Shown piece by piece: positions 26,151 through 34,900 of a stretch of DNA of 51,570 nt. This DNA is from HKST-UBA85 sp035654775 (GTDB taxonomy: Bacteria; Bacteroidota; Bacteroidia; Flavobacteriales; Flavobacteriaceae). The DNA is taken from NCBI GenBank assembly GCA_035654775.1, contig DASRWB010000008.1, forward strand, positions 1-51,570. The letters run 5' to 3'. The notes under the pieces were generated by a model, which was not told the DNA's origin, ran no database searches, and worked only from the letters and a program-made list of their open reading frames with translations. The translations under genes were made by a program, and so were the position numbers. Numbering within the stretch: position 1 is the stretch's first letter; every line of letters starts with the position of its first letter.

Positions 26151-29063
26151 TTAATCTTGTATTGCTTCGTAAATTAGTTCTTGAATATTGGTTCTTATAT
26201 TTTCTTTCAGAAGCCGGTTAAAATTATCTTTGGGATAAGTTCGGTTGGCCAGAAACACATAAACAATTCCTTGTTCAGGATCTGCCCATGCATAGGTTCC
26301 CGTAAATCCGGAATGCCCAAAGCTGGTCATGGATACACAGCCACAAGTGGGACCTGTATCGCCCAGCTGGGGTTTGTCAAAACCTATTCCGCGCCTGTTA
26401 TCGCTTTCACAGTAATAACAGGTATTAAATTTATCTAGCGTTTCGGCTTTAAAATAGCGTTTCCCGCCGTAAAATCCTTTTTGTAAAAAGAGTTGCATGA
26501 TTTTAGCAATATCGTTAGCATTGCTGAATATTCCTGCATGCCCGCCAACGCCATTCTGCATGGCCGCACCCATATCATGTACATAGCCTCTTATGGTTTG
26601 GTATCTGTAATAATCATCCACTTCAGTAGGAACAATATTGTTTATACTGAATTTGTTATTGGGGTTATATGTAGTGTAGTTTGCACCCAGAGATTGGTAA
26701 AAATGGTCTTGTACCAGTTCATCCAAAGGTTTATTGTAGTGCTGCTCAATATATTTTTTTAGGATATAGTACGGCAAATCGCTGTAACGATAACGAAGTC
26801 GTTTTAATAACTCACTGTCACGTATCGTTTTTTGTATAGAATCGGGATAATCGTTTCGTAAATACATTTCGTTGGCTACTTTTATGGTATATCCTTTGGT
26901 GTATTGCTTTTTGTACCATTTATCCATGGGTTTTTGGGTAACAGAGTCTAGGGTTGCATAGTAAAAAGGAATCCATGGCTTTAACTTGGCATAATGTGAA
27001 AGCATTTCTTTCAAGGTAATATGTGCTTTATTGCTGTTTTTATAACTTGGTAAAATATCACCCAGTTTGGATTCTAAAGACACAATGCCTTGCTCTTCCA
27101 TTTTCATTAAAAGCGGTAAAGTAGCGATTATTTTGGTGAGTGAAGCCACGTCGTAAATATCATTGAATTTCACCATTTCATCACCTTCATAGGTGTGTTT
27201 TCCAAAGTTTTTACTGTAAACCACTTTACCGTGTCTTGCCACTAACAGCTGAATGCCCGGTGTCATTTTTTCGCGGATAGCATGCTCGGCAATTGAATCG
27301 ATTTTTTGGAGTTTTGCAGTGTTTATACCGGCGCGTTCAGGAGTACAATAACTCAGGTTGCTTATGCTATTAAACATTATGCCTTCGCCTACATTAAAAA
27401 GTCCGGCACTAACGGGTAGTTCGCCTACGGCTTCAATAGCTCCAAAAATAAGTTGAGCCGATTTTTCCTGCGCTATTTTACTGTTTTGATAGCTTACAAC
27501 GATGCTTTCAAAGTTTTCTGCCGTATCTATATCCAGAAGTGCATAAGGTTTAGTAAATACATTTAAAATCACGGTATTTGTTCGGGCTATTTCATACAGC
27601 CAACTTATTTCCTGCGTGGTAAATTTGTGGTCTTTCCACGGCGATGCATTCGATTTATGAAATCCAACAATTACCGTATTGTAGGCTTGTAGTTTGGTGA
27701 TAAGTTCGTCTAACTTTTCGGCTTCAACTTTGTGTACTTTAGTGTACTTTTGAAGTGTGTTGTAAAAACTATTACCATCGTCATCACCCATATGCACATA
27801 GGCTATCATTTTGGTATCCAGTTCACGGACAGGCAGTAAATTATTTTTGTTTTTAATTACGGTAATAGCCTGCTCAAAAAGTGCTTCGTTTAGTATTTGA
27901 TCTTCTATTCGGTTTAAATCTTCATAGAGGTTTTCCGTAGTTATGGGTGTGTACTGATGCAACCCTGCTTTGTATTTTGCGCGTAATATTTTTTTTACCG
28001 AATGCGATAAACGTTCTTCGGTAACTATACCTTGAGTATAAGCTTCCGTAATTTTTTCAACGGCTTTGGACACGTCTTCAGAAATTAGCAATACATCGTT
28101 ACCGGCAAGAAATGCGGCTAAATCTATATCACCGGGATTGCTGTAATTTGAGGCGCCTTTCATGTTTAAAGCATCAGTAAAAATCAATCCTTGAAATGCC
28201 AAGCGCTCTTTTAAAATGCCCGTTACGATGTTTTTTGACAGTGAAGAAGGTAAGTTTGGTTCCTGCTCAAGTTCGGGCACGTTTAAATGGGCAACCATTA
28301 CACTGGAAAGACCTTCTTTTATAAGGGTTTTATATGGATAAAGTTCTACAGAATCAATCCGTTTTTCATCAAAAGTTATTGTAGGCAGTGTTTTATGTGA
28401 ATCGCTGTCGGTATCTCCATGTCCCGGAAAATGTTTTGCATTTGCCAAAACACCTGTGCTTTGCATGCCTTTCATAAAAGCAAGTGCTTTTTGAGTTACT
28501 TTATCTCTATCTTCTCCAAACGACCGATTGCCAATTATAGGGTTGTTTGGGTTTGTATTGATGTCAACTACGGGTGCAAAATTAAAATGTACTCCAATAC
28601 GCTTGCTGTGTTCTCCCAATTGCCTTCCGGTTTGTTCAATTAGTTTTAAATCTTTTACCGCGCCTAAAGTCATGTTCCAGGGAAATGCATGGGTAGAATC
28701 TAAACGCATACTCAATCCCCATTCGGCATCCATACCTATTAATAGTGGAATTTTGGCAGCTTCCTGAAGCATGTTATTGAACTTAACCTGTCTTTTTGGT
28801 CCACCGGTTGAAAAAATAATTCCACCAATGTGCTGGTTTACTACCTGATGGTATATTTTATTTTCATGGGCTATTCCTTGGTTAGAAAACGCTTGTACCA
28901 TAAAAAGCTGTCCTACTTTTTCTTCCAGAGTCATAGAGTTATAAATGCTGTCTACCCATTTGGTTTGTGCTTCCGCATCTGCTGTCAAGAGTGGATTTGG
29001 AGTTTGTGTGAACGCACATAGTGTGATTAAAAAAAATAAGATTAGGGTTGCGGTAGATTTCAT
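26151..29063 (-). CDS. GH3 (NagZ-like) / serine beta-lactamase-type hydrolase fusion
   Basis: The 970-residue exported protein has a signal peptide (1-19), a GH3 domain and a serine-hydrolase domain. In GH3, the NagZ-type loop KHFPGHGDTDSDSH (210-223) includes the Asp/His acid-base dyad, and FTDALNMKGA holds the nucleophile D297. A GH3 C-terminal-like region covers about 395-560. The class C-like domain (about 575-965) has S641-x-x-K644, an RYSDLPYY segment and a late HSGFTG. It probably trims peptidoglycan-derived GlcNAc-muropeptides in the periplasm; the esterase or peptidase substrate is unknown. bshA follows after 3 bases. Confidence 0.9.
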   Translation of the reverse strand: MKSTATLILFFLITLCAFTQTPNPLLTADAEAQTKWVDSIYNSMTLEEKVGQLFMVQAFSNQGIAHENKIYHQVVNQHIGGIIFSTGGPKRQVKFNNMLQEAAKIPLLIGMDAEWGLSMRLDSTHAFPWNMTLGAVKDLKLIEQTGRQLGEHSKRIGVHFNFAPVVDINTNPNNPIIGNRSFGEDRDKVTQKALAFMKGMQSTGVLANAKHFPGHGDTDSDSHKTLPTITFDEKRIDSVELYPYKTLIKEGLSSVMVAHLNVPELEQEPNLPSSLSKNIVTGILKERLAFQGLIFTDALNMKGASNYSNPGDIDLAAFLAGNDVLLISEDVSKAVEKITEAYTQGIVTEERLSHSVKKILRAKYKAGLHQYTPITTENLYEDLNRIEDQILNEALFEQAITVIKNKNNLLPVRELDTKMIAYVHMGDDDGNSFYNTLQKYTKVHKVEAEKLDELITKLQAYNTVIVGFHKSNASPWKDHKFTTQEISWLYEIARTNTVILNVFTKPYALLDIDTAENFESIVVSYQNSKIAQEKSAQLIFGAIEAVGELPVSAGLFNVGEGIMFNSISNLSYCTPERAGINTAKLQKIDSIAEHAIREKMTPGIQLLVARHGKVVYSKNFGKHTYEGDEMVKFNDIYDVASLTKIIATLPLLMKMEEQGIVSLESKLGDILPSYKNSNKAHITLKEMLSHYAKLKPWIPFYYATLDSVTQKPMDKWYKKQYTKGYTIKVANEMYLRNDYPDSIQKTIRDSELLKRLRYRYSDLPYYILKKYIEQHYNKPLDELVQDHFYQSLGANYTTYNPNNKFSINNIVPTEVDDYYRYQTIRGYVHDMGAAMQNGVGGHAGIFSNANDIAKIMQLFLQKGFYGGKRYFKAETLDKFNTCYYCESDNRRGIGFDKPQLGDTGPTCGCVSMTSFGHSGFTGTYAWADPEQGIVYVFLANRTYPKDNFNRLLKENIRTNIQELIYEAIQD

Positions 29064-29170
29064 TTTTTAGGTTTCTGAAATTTTAGTCTAAAACTATGCC
29101 AAAGTACAGTTTTTACGGGCAACCTAAAAACACTTTAAGATAGATTTATAAAGAATTTTTTTAACAATAC

Positions 29171-29656
29171 TCAATTTAAAAAACGGCTGTGCCAACTGTC
29201 TTTTGCGGGCACTTCCCAATGTTCTCTAAATTCGGCTAGGTTTGTAACCAGATTGTTAAACACGATGGTATTTTTAGAAACCGCTTTTTCCTTCGCCATC
29301 TTTTTGAATTCCTGAAGGGGCTTGTATGCGATAAAGTCACCTTGCTTGTAGGAGACATTCATTTTGTCCAGTAAATCCACATGATATTCCTTTTCCAGTT
29401 GCTGAATAAACTGAACTGAAGCGTCTATGGAGCATCCTGAAGCAGAGGTTAAGTTTTGATCTAATCCAATAACGATAAACCGCTTATAAACAATCGTATA
29501 TCCGGCTTGTAAATCACTTCCGTGTGCCGTCCAGTTTTCAATAAAAGTATTGAGTTTGGAGTTTATTTCAATTCGTTCTTCTTCAGTGAACGAGCGATTG
29601 GCTTGGTATATCCAAACGCGGGCGTTTTCAGGTAGGGTATTAAAATCTACTAACAT
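29171..29656 (-). CDS. Conserved Bacteroidota protein, function unknown
   Basis: The 161-residue cytosolic protein starts MLVDFNTLPENARVWIYQANR. Close relatives are, to my recollection, often labelled ABC transporter ATPase, but no Walker A, Walker B or ABC signature can be seen here. The sequence is mixed alpha/beta, with a middle SASGCSIDASVQFIQQLEKEY segment. It is the last gene of the minus-strand run that starts with the MlaD gene, 2 bases after the 65-residue membrane protein. No function is proposed. Confidence 0.75.
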   Translation of the reverse strand: MLVDFNTLPENARVWIYQANRSFTEEERIEINSKLNTFIENWTAHGSDLQAGYTIVYKRFIVIGLDQNLTSASGCSIDASVQFIQQLEKEYHVDLLDKMNVSYKQGDFIAYKPLQEFKKMAKEKAVSKNTIVFNNLVTNLAEFREHWEVPAKDSWHSRFLN

Positions 29657-29658
29657 GG

Positions 29659-29856
29659 TTACTCTTCTTTTGTGTATTTATATCGAAAGGCTATAGCCCA
29701 GAACAAGCCATAAGAAACAAAATGAATTAAAAATCTTTTCCAGGAAAAAGCCGTTTTTTCCAGATAATCAAAAATACTCATCACGGCTGCAAAAAAGAAT
29801 CCTGCAGCAAGTCCTTTTATTATAATTATCCTAAGAGGAAGAAGCGTTCTTTTCAT
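29659..29856 (-). CDS. Small membrane protein, 65 aa
   Basis: The 65-residue protein has two hydrophobic helices (about 6-27 and 41-57) with a short basic/aromatic link, and a charged C-terminus YKYTKEE. No family is recognised. It sits 6 bases after the HdrB-like gene and 2 bases before the next gene, which supports its being translated as part of the operon. It may anchor or accompany the membrane Fe-S protein encoded upstream; this is inference from position only. Confidence 0.7.
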   Translation of the reverse strand: MKRTLLPLRIIIIKGLAAGFFFAAVMSIFDYLEKTAFSWKRFLIHFVSYGLFWAIAFRYKYTKEE

Positions 29857-29862
29857 TTTTTT

Positions 29863-30654
29863 TTACAAGTCTTCAGCATTGGCAATCAACTCGGCTATAT
29901 CTAATACTTTTATTTTATTTTCGACCTCTTTGGCTTTCACACCATCGGTCATCATGGTATTGCAAAACGGACAAGCAGCAGCAATGATTTCTGGTTGGGT
30001 TTCCATGGCTTGTTCCGTGCGTTCTACGTTGATGTCTTTATTTCCTTTTTCGGGTTCTTTAAACATTTGTGCTCCACCGGCACCACAACACAGCCCTCGG
30101 CTTTTGCAACTTTTCATTTCTACCAATTGAGCATCTAATTTTTTTATCAAATCCCTGGGTGCTTCGTATACATTATTAGCGCGACCTAAGTAACAAGGGT
30201 CATGAAATGTGATGCGCTTCCCTTTAAATTGCCCACCTTCTATGGTTAAGCGTCCTTGATTTAGCAATGTTTTTAAAAACTGGGTGTGATGCATTACTTT
30301 ATAGTTTCCGCCCAATTCGGGGTATTCATTTTTTAAGGTATTAAAGCAATGCGGACATGCCGTAACTATGGATTTCACCTCATAAGCATTAAGCACTTCA
30401 ATATTGGTTAATGCCTGCATTTGAAAGAGAAATTCATTTCCTGCTCGTTTTGCCGGATCTCCGGTGCAACTTTCTTCGGTGCCCAAAACGGCAAAGGAAA
30501 CTTCTGCTTTGTTTAAAATTTTAATCAGCGCTTTTGTGATTTTTTTAGCTCTGTCGTCGAAACTTCCGGCGCATCCAACCCAAAATAATACTTCGGGTGG
30601 ATTGCCTTTTGCTATGCACTCGGCCATTGTAGGGACGTAAAGTTGTTCGCTCAT
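29863..30654 (-). CDS. HdrB-like (CCG domain) Fe-S protein
   Basis: The 263-residue protein has two cysteine-rich CCG repeats. The first has WVGCAGSFDDRA and TACPHCFNTLKNEYP. The second has FHDPCYLGR, LCCGAGGAQMF and AACPFCNTMMTDG. Such domains bind the unusual cuboid or noncubane clusters in heterodisulfide reductase HdrB, LutA and GlpC-like proteins. With the NarI-like Fe-S membrane protein encoded upstream in the same operon (31305), it probably forms a quinone-linked electron-transfer module. The electron donor is unknown. Confidence 0.87.
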   Translation of the reverse strand: MSEQLYVPTMAECIAKGNPPEVLFWVGCAGSFDDRAKKITKALIKILNKAEVSFAVLGTEESCTGDPAKRAGNEFLFQMQALTNIEVLNAYEVKSIVTACPHCFNTLKNEYPELGGNYKVMHHTQFLKTLLNQGRLTIEGGQFKGKRITFHDPCYLGRANNVYEAPRDLIKKLDAQLVEMKSCKSRGLCCGAGGAQMFKEPEKGNKDINVERTEQAMETQPEIIAAACPFCNTMMTDGVKAKEVENKIKVLDIAELIANAEDL

Positions 30655-30663
30655 GGTATTGAT

Positions 30664-31110
30664 TTATTCGGTTTCACCATCGTCAAAAACCTGGATGGTT
30701 ACTTTTTTGTTTATTAAGTCTGTAAATTTTCCTTTGTATCTTGTGGCTTTTACCAAGTGATTGTCTATCCAGTGGTAGTTTCCGCCACGAGGTTTTCCCA
30801 TTAGCAAGGTATGGTATTTAAAACCGTGTTTTTTTAGCCAAATTTCGGTATACTCGCGATGTGCTTCGGTTCGCGAGGTAAAAAAACAAATCATGTGTCC
30901 TTCATCGTACCACTTATTGCAGGTTGCCAAAGCATCGGTGTACACTTCAGCGGTAAGCATACGTTCGGGTTCCTCATTGGGAATATCTTCGCCTATGGTG
31001 CCGTCAATGTCTATCAAGTAATTTTTGATGCCTTTGGGCAATACCGGGCTTACTTTTTCGCCTTTTTCCACTTTGTCGTGCAGCAACTTGTCTGCTTCTT
31101 CTCTTTTCAT
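30664..31110 (-). CDS. HAD-like phosphatase-type protein
   Basis: The 148-residue protein has the HAD nucleophile motif YLIDIDGTIGED (residues 31-42, DxDGT), a second conserved segment ICFFTSRTEAHREYTEIWLKKHG, and a Lys at MGKPRGG. It lacks the usual final DD motif, though a C-terminal FDDGE could take that role. Flavobacterial relatives are sometimes named phosphoheptose isomerase, but no SIS domain is visible. It lies 9 bases upstream of the HdrB-like gene; its start at 31110 directly follows the stop of the 58-residue membrane protein. Confidence 0.75.
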   Translation of the reverse strand: MKREEADKLLHDKVEKGEKVSPVLPKGIKNYLIDIDGTIGEDIPNEEPERMLTAEVYTDALATCNKWYDEGHMICFFTSRTEAHREYTEIWLKKHGFKYHTLLMGKPRGGNYHWIDNHLVKATRYKGKFTDLINKKVTIQVFDDGETE

Positions 31111-31287
31111 TTATGCGTTGTTATATAGTTTTTGAGTTCCTAAACTGACATAGGCCAATCCCGAGCCAAAAATTAAACCGCATGCAAAATCAAGCAGCTC
31201 AGTGAAGAAAGCTAAACTAAACCCTATAACCATAAAAACAATACCTGTTAGAATGAGTTTCTTCGGGGAGTTATATATTGATTTCAT
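31111..31287 (-). CDS. Small membrane protein, 58 aa
   Basis: A 58-codon frame fills the gap between the NarI-like Fe-S protein and the HAD protein. It starts MKSIYNSPKKLILTGIVFMV and has two hydrophobic helices (about 11-28 and 32-48) and a polar C-terminus ending KLYNNA. The stop (31111-31113) abuts the next gene's ATG without a gap, and the start lies 17 bases after the previous stop. That spacing and the membrane-protein composition support a real gene. Function unknown. Confidence 0.65.
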   Translation of the reverse strand: MKSIYNSPKKLILTGIVFMVIGFSLAFFTELLDFACGLIFGSGLAYVSLGTQKLYNNA

Positions 31288-31304
31288 CGGCTTGAGAGTT
31301 TATG

Positions 31305-32609
31305 CTAATTTTCATTTTTCCAGTTCAATCTATCCATCTGGTTATAGGGCCAAGGTGCTCCGTTGTTTTCTATGTTTGTCATCATGGCATTCAATTCCAC
31401 AGGTGCGGCGCTTTGTTCCATAACGAGATAACGCCGCATATCCATAATAATGGATAACGGATCGATACTGACCGGACAGGCTTCCACACAGGCATTGCAA
31501 CTGGTGCATGCCCACAACTCTTCACGGGTTATGTAATTGTCTAAAAGTGATTTGCCGTCATCAACAAACGTTCCTTTATTGGCATCCATGTTTTTCCCTA
31601 TTTCTTCTATCCTATCGCGTGTATCCATCATAATTTTACGCGGAGAAAGTTTTTTTCCGGTTTGGTTTGCAGGACATTCACTGGTACAGCGTCCGCATTC
31701 GGTACAGGTATAGGCGTTTAACAGTTGAATTCTATTGAGGTCAAGAACATCGCTGGCGCCAAATTTTGCAGGTGGTTCTGCGTTATCTGCCGGTGCCGCA
31801 AAAGGATCAGCATTGGGATCCATCATTAATTTTACTTCCTTAGTTACGCTATCTAAGTTGCTGAGTTTACCTTTAGCTTCCAGTTTTCCGTAGAATGTAT
31901 TTGGGAAAGCCAACAGGATGTGTAAATGTTTGGAGTAATACAAGTAGTTTAAAAAAACCAAGATGCCCAAAATATGTAGCCACCAGGCAGTACGTTCTAT
32001 TAGATGCAAGGTGTTTTCTGAAAAATTTTCAAACCAAGGTGCTATCATGCCGCTGATAATGTTACCGGATTGCATGTGTTGAAACTGTACGTCGGTGGCG
32101 TTCATAAGTAGAAATAAACACATCAAAACCATTTCGAAATACAAAATATAGTTAGCATCATTTTTGGGCCATGCTGTCATTTCTGATTTCCAAAAGCGTT
32201 GCAGTTTAATGATATTACGTCTAACCCAAAATACGATTACAGCTAGCAGTACCATAACCGCTAATATTTCGAAACTACCGATTAAAAATCCGTAAAAACT
32301 TCCCAGGCTTGAAAATAAACGGTGTGTTCCGAGTAATCCGTCAAGTATAATTTCGAGCACTTCAATGTTTATGATGATAAACCCAACATAGACAATAACA
32401 TGCATAATTCCGGCTACAGGACGACGTATCATTTTACTTTGTCCTAGAGCAATATAGGCCATATTTTTCCAGCGCTGTGCGGAATTGCCTGTTGCTTCTA
32501 CCTCGCGTCCTAGCTTAATATTTCGAATTAATTTTTTTATGTTTCGCACAAAAAAACCGATACCAAATACTAAGGCTATGGCAAATATTATGTTTGGAAG
32601 ATAATTCAT
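31305..32609 (-). CDS. NarI-like membrane 4Fe-4S oxidoreductase (HdrC/DsrMK-like)
   Basis: The 434-residue protein has about six membrane helices in its first 260 residues. His residues in GIMHVIVYVGF and WWLHILGILVF...SKHLHIL fit haem b binding as in respiratory nitrate reductase gamma subunits. The C-terminal third carries two 4Fe-4S motifs, CTECGRCTSECP and CTSCNACVEACP. Such proteins pass electrons between quinone and soluble Fe-S partners; the HdrB-like protein at 29863 is the likely partner. It is 8 bases downstream of the MlaD gene. Confidence 0.88.
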   Translation of the reverse strand: MNYLPNIIFAIALVFGIGFFVRNIKKLIRNIKLGREVEATGNSAQRWKNMAYIALGQSKMIRRPVAGIMHVIVYVGFIIINIEVLEIILDGLLGTHRLFSSLGSFYGFLIGSFEILAVMVLLAVIVFWVRRNIIKLQRFWKSEMTAWPKNDANYILYFEMVLMCLFLLMNATDVQFQHMQSGNIISGMIAPWFENFSENTLHLIERTAWWLHILGILVFLNYLYYSKHLHILLAFPNTFYGKLEAKGKLSNLDSVTKEVKLMMDPNADPFAAPADNAEPPAKFGASDVLDLNRIQLLNAYTCTECGRCTSECPANQTGKKLSPRKIMMDTRDRIEEIGKNMDANKGTFVDDGKSLLDNYITREELWACTSCNACVEACPVSIDPLSIIMDMRRYLVMEQSAAPVELNAMMTNIENNGAPWPYNQMDRLNWKNEN

Positions 32610-32617
32610 AAAGTTCC

Positions 32618-33583
32618 TTAATTAACGTTATCTATATTTTCGTTTTTTTGGGCGTCGTATTCTTTTGGTTTTTTACCGAAAAGTGAAAAATGTACATAGC
32701 GTTTTGGGTGCAGTTTCATGTCTTGCAGTAACTGTTCCAGTTGTTTTGAAGCGCCTTCCAGGTTGTTGTACAAGCCTTCATCTTTTAGCAGCTTGCCTAT
32801 AGAACCTTCACCGTTGTCAATATTTTCCAGTACTAGATTAAATTTTGAAATGGTTTCTTGGAGTTCAGCAATGGTGTTCCCCAAATTGGCTTTTGCTATG
32901 GAATCTGTGATATTGCTTAGGTTTTCTGAAACTTTTTCGGTGTTGCTTAAGGTGTTGGTAAGTTTTTCCTGATTGGTTACCAGCAAGGCATCCAGTGTTT
33001 TTGAGGTTTGCTTGAAGTTGGTAATAATGTCATTTAAACCGGCAATGCTGCTACGAAGGTTGGCTTTGGTTTTGTTGTCAAATACCTGATTTAGATTGGC
33101 CAGCAGCGTATCGGTGCTAAGCATAACGGTTTCAATTTTTTCTTGAAGTGGTGTTAATCTCTTGTTCACTAATTCGGTTAATCCGGCTTTTACATCGGCT
33201 TGCAGGAAATCGCCGCTTTTAGCTTCTTCGGCATTATCAAAGGCAGGAATTATGGCTACGGCTTTACCGCCAATAAGTCCGGCTTCATAGAGTTGTGCTT
33301 TACTGTTTTTAGAAAAGGTATAGTTAGAATTGATATTGAGTTCAACCAAGAGTTTTCCGCTTCCATCATCAGTAAACGAAATGGCTTGAACCTTTCCAAC
33401 GGCGAGTCCGTTAATAGTTACCGGTGTAGAAGGTTCTAATCCTTCTACGTTGCTGTATATGGTGTAAAAAGTTCGTGAACTATTCAGTAGGTTTTTTCCT
33501 TTCAGGTAATTGTACCCGAAAATAAAAAATACGATGCCTAATATAACTAAAACGGCTGTTTTTACTTCTCTAGAAATCTTCAA
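32618..33583 (-). CDS. MlaD/MCE-domain protein
   Basis: The 321-residue protein has one N-terminal membrane helix (about 8-24) and an MCE domain (about 35-120: YTIYSNVEGLEPSTPVTINGLAVGKVQ). A long coiled-coil-like helical region rich in Leu, Asn and Thr covers about 130-290. MCE proteins form periplasmic rings or tubes that carry phospholipids between membranes. No mlaE or mlaF homologue is adjacent. First gene of the 33.6-29.2 kb operon, with a -7 box upstream at 33609. The amidase and LptD genes next to it also serve the envelope. Confidence 0.88.
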   Translation of the reverse strand: MKISREVKTAVLVILGIVFFIFGYNYLKGKNLLNSSRTFYTIYSNVEGLEPSTPVTINGLAVGKVQAISFTDDGSGKLLVELNINSNYTFSKNSKAQLYEAGLIGGKAVAIIPAFDNAEEAKSGDFLQADVKAGLTELVNKRLTPLQEKIETVMLSTDTLLANLNQVFDNKTKANLRSSIAGLNDIITNFKQTSKTLDALLVTNQEKLTNTLSNTEKVSENLSNITDSIAKANLGNTIAELQETISKFNLVLENIDNGEGSIGKLLKDEGLYNNLEGASKQLEQLLQDMKLHPKRYVHFSLFGKKPKEYDAQKNENIDNVN

Positions 33584-33608
33584 TGCAATGTCTGGTTTGG
33601 TTACTAAA

Positions 33609-33616
33609 CAAAAGTA
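33609..33616 (-). promoter_or_regulatory. Bacteroidota -7 box for mlaD operon
   Basis: Minus-strand TACTTTTG matches TAnnTTTG, 25 bases upstream of the start at 33583, in the gap after the amidase gene. No -33 TTG at the usual distance, so the operon may also be read from the amidase promoter. Confidence 0.4.
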
Positions 33617-33640
33617 GAAATAAATTTAAAAAGAACGCGT

Positions 33641-34762
33641 CTAATTTACGGTTGTTTTAAGGGCTTGGTCTAAGGGTATTTGTTCGCCGTCTTTAAAAGC
33701 AACTACAAACGCAGAGGTGTATCCGTTGGATTTGGCCTGTTTAAGCAGGGTATTAATTTTTGTATAATCTGAAGTATATCCGTAATAATACTTGTACAAG
33801 CCGTTTATTTTTTCTCTGGAAATGTCATTTAATCCATTGAAATTGTACGGTTTGGGTTCCAGTTTGTTGGCGCTTGCGGCGATTTGAACTTTAAATACGA
33901 TGTTTGAATAGATATCCGGTTTATCGGGTACCGAAGGTTCTTCTTCAGTTATAGTAGGCAAGCTTACGATTTCGGCTATGCCTTTATAAATGTCATTTTT
34001 ATACTGTAAAATAGCGCTGGCTATTTCTCTTGACATTTCAGTTTGACCTTTTTTGGAGTTTAAATAGTCACCTTCAGATTTGTTTGTGATAAATCCGGTT
34101 TCTATAAGTACACTTGGCATATAGGTGTTGTGCAACACCCAAAGAGCAGCTTGTTTTACACCTCTGTTTTTACGCTTTAAAGTGTTGGTAAAGTTGTTTT
34201 GTATGTAGCTTGCCAGCATAATGCTTTGGTCCAGGTTTTCTTCGGCTACGATGGTTAAACCGATAATAGATTCCGGCGAATTCGGGTTGAAACCTTCATA
34301 GTGCAATTCGTAGTTGTCTTCCAGAAAAATTACCTCATTTTCTCTTTTGGCAATGTCGTAATTTCTGTTGAAGTCTTTTACGGCCATAACATAGGTTTCT
34401 GTTCCATAGGCTTGGGTATGATGTGCATTGCAGTGTATGGAGACAAATAAATCGGCATCGGCTTTATTGGCTATGGCTGCACGTTCATGAAGTTCTAAAA
34501 ACACATCTGTTTTCCGGGTATAAATCACTTCAATGTCGTTTTGTTTTTCCAGAATTTTGCCTATTTCCAAGGCGTATTTTAGTGCGATATCCTTTTCTTT
34601 ATACCCATATTTTGACGGCTTGCCGGGATCTTTTCCGCCATGACCGGCATCGATAACTACCGTAAATTTATCGGTATTATCCTGTGCAAGTATGTGGAAC
34701 GGACAGCTAAATGTTAAAGCTAATAAAAAAGATATAAGATATCGTATTTTAGACGTTTGCAT
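33641..34762 (-). CDS. N-acetylmuramoyl-L-alanine amidase (Amidase_3) with SPOR-like end
   Basis: The 373-residue exported enzyme cuts the amide bond between muramic acid and the stem peptide. It has a signal peptide (1-27). Zinc ligands are H41 in DAGHGGKDPG, E56 and H110 in SIHCNAH, and the catalytic E221 lies in VLIETGF. After a linker, the last 85 residues (FKVQIAASANKLEPKPYNFNG, then LYKYYYGYTSDY) look like a SPOR domain, which binds denuded glycan at division sites. It is divergent from lptD and upstream of the MlaD gene. Confidence 0.92.
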   Translation of the reverse strand: MQTSKIRYLISFLLALTFSCPFHILAQDNTDKFTVVIDAGHGGKDPGKPSKYGYKEKDIALKYALEIGKILEKQNDIEVIYTRKTDVFLELHERAAIANKADADLFVSIHCNAHHTQAYGTETYVMAVKDFNRNYDIAKRENEVIFLEDNYELHYEGFNPNSPESIIGLTIVAEENLDQSIMLASYIQNNFTNTLKRKNRGVKQAALWVLHNTYMPSVLIETGFITNKSEGDYLNSKKGQTEMSREIASAILQYKNDIYKGIAEIVSLPTITEEEPSVPDKPDIYSNIVFKVQIAASANKLEPKPYNFNGLNDISREKINGLYKYYYGYTSDYTKINTLLKQAKSNGYTSAFVVAFKDGEQIPLDQALKTTVN

Positions 34763-34844
34763 AATATTTTAAAACAACTAAATTTATTACTTATTGTTAT
34801 TCTTAATTTTTTATGATTATTAAGTATTCACAAAAAAATATATG

Positions 34845-34852
34845 TAATTTTG
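34845..34852 (+). promoter_or_regulatory. Bacteroidota -7 box upstream of lptD
   Basis: TAATTTTG matches TAnnTTTG. It overlaps the most upstream in-frame TTG (34850), so a transcript from it would begin after that codon. This pushes the likely start to TTG 34901. Confidence 0.45.
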
Positions 34853-34900
34853 GCAATTCAAAAACCAAGCCATAGTTATACAAAAATAAGCTTAATTCAT

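Noticed and set aside
29171..29656. Possible naming as ABC transporter ATPase
   Set aside because: No Walker A, Walker B or ABC signature motif is present in the 161 residues.
30664..31110. Possible naming as phosphoheptose isomerase
   Set aside because: There is no SIS sugar-isomerase domain; the DxDGT motif points to a HAD fold.
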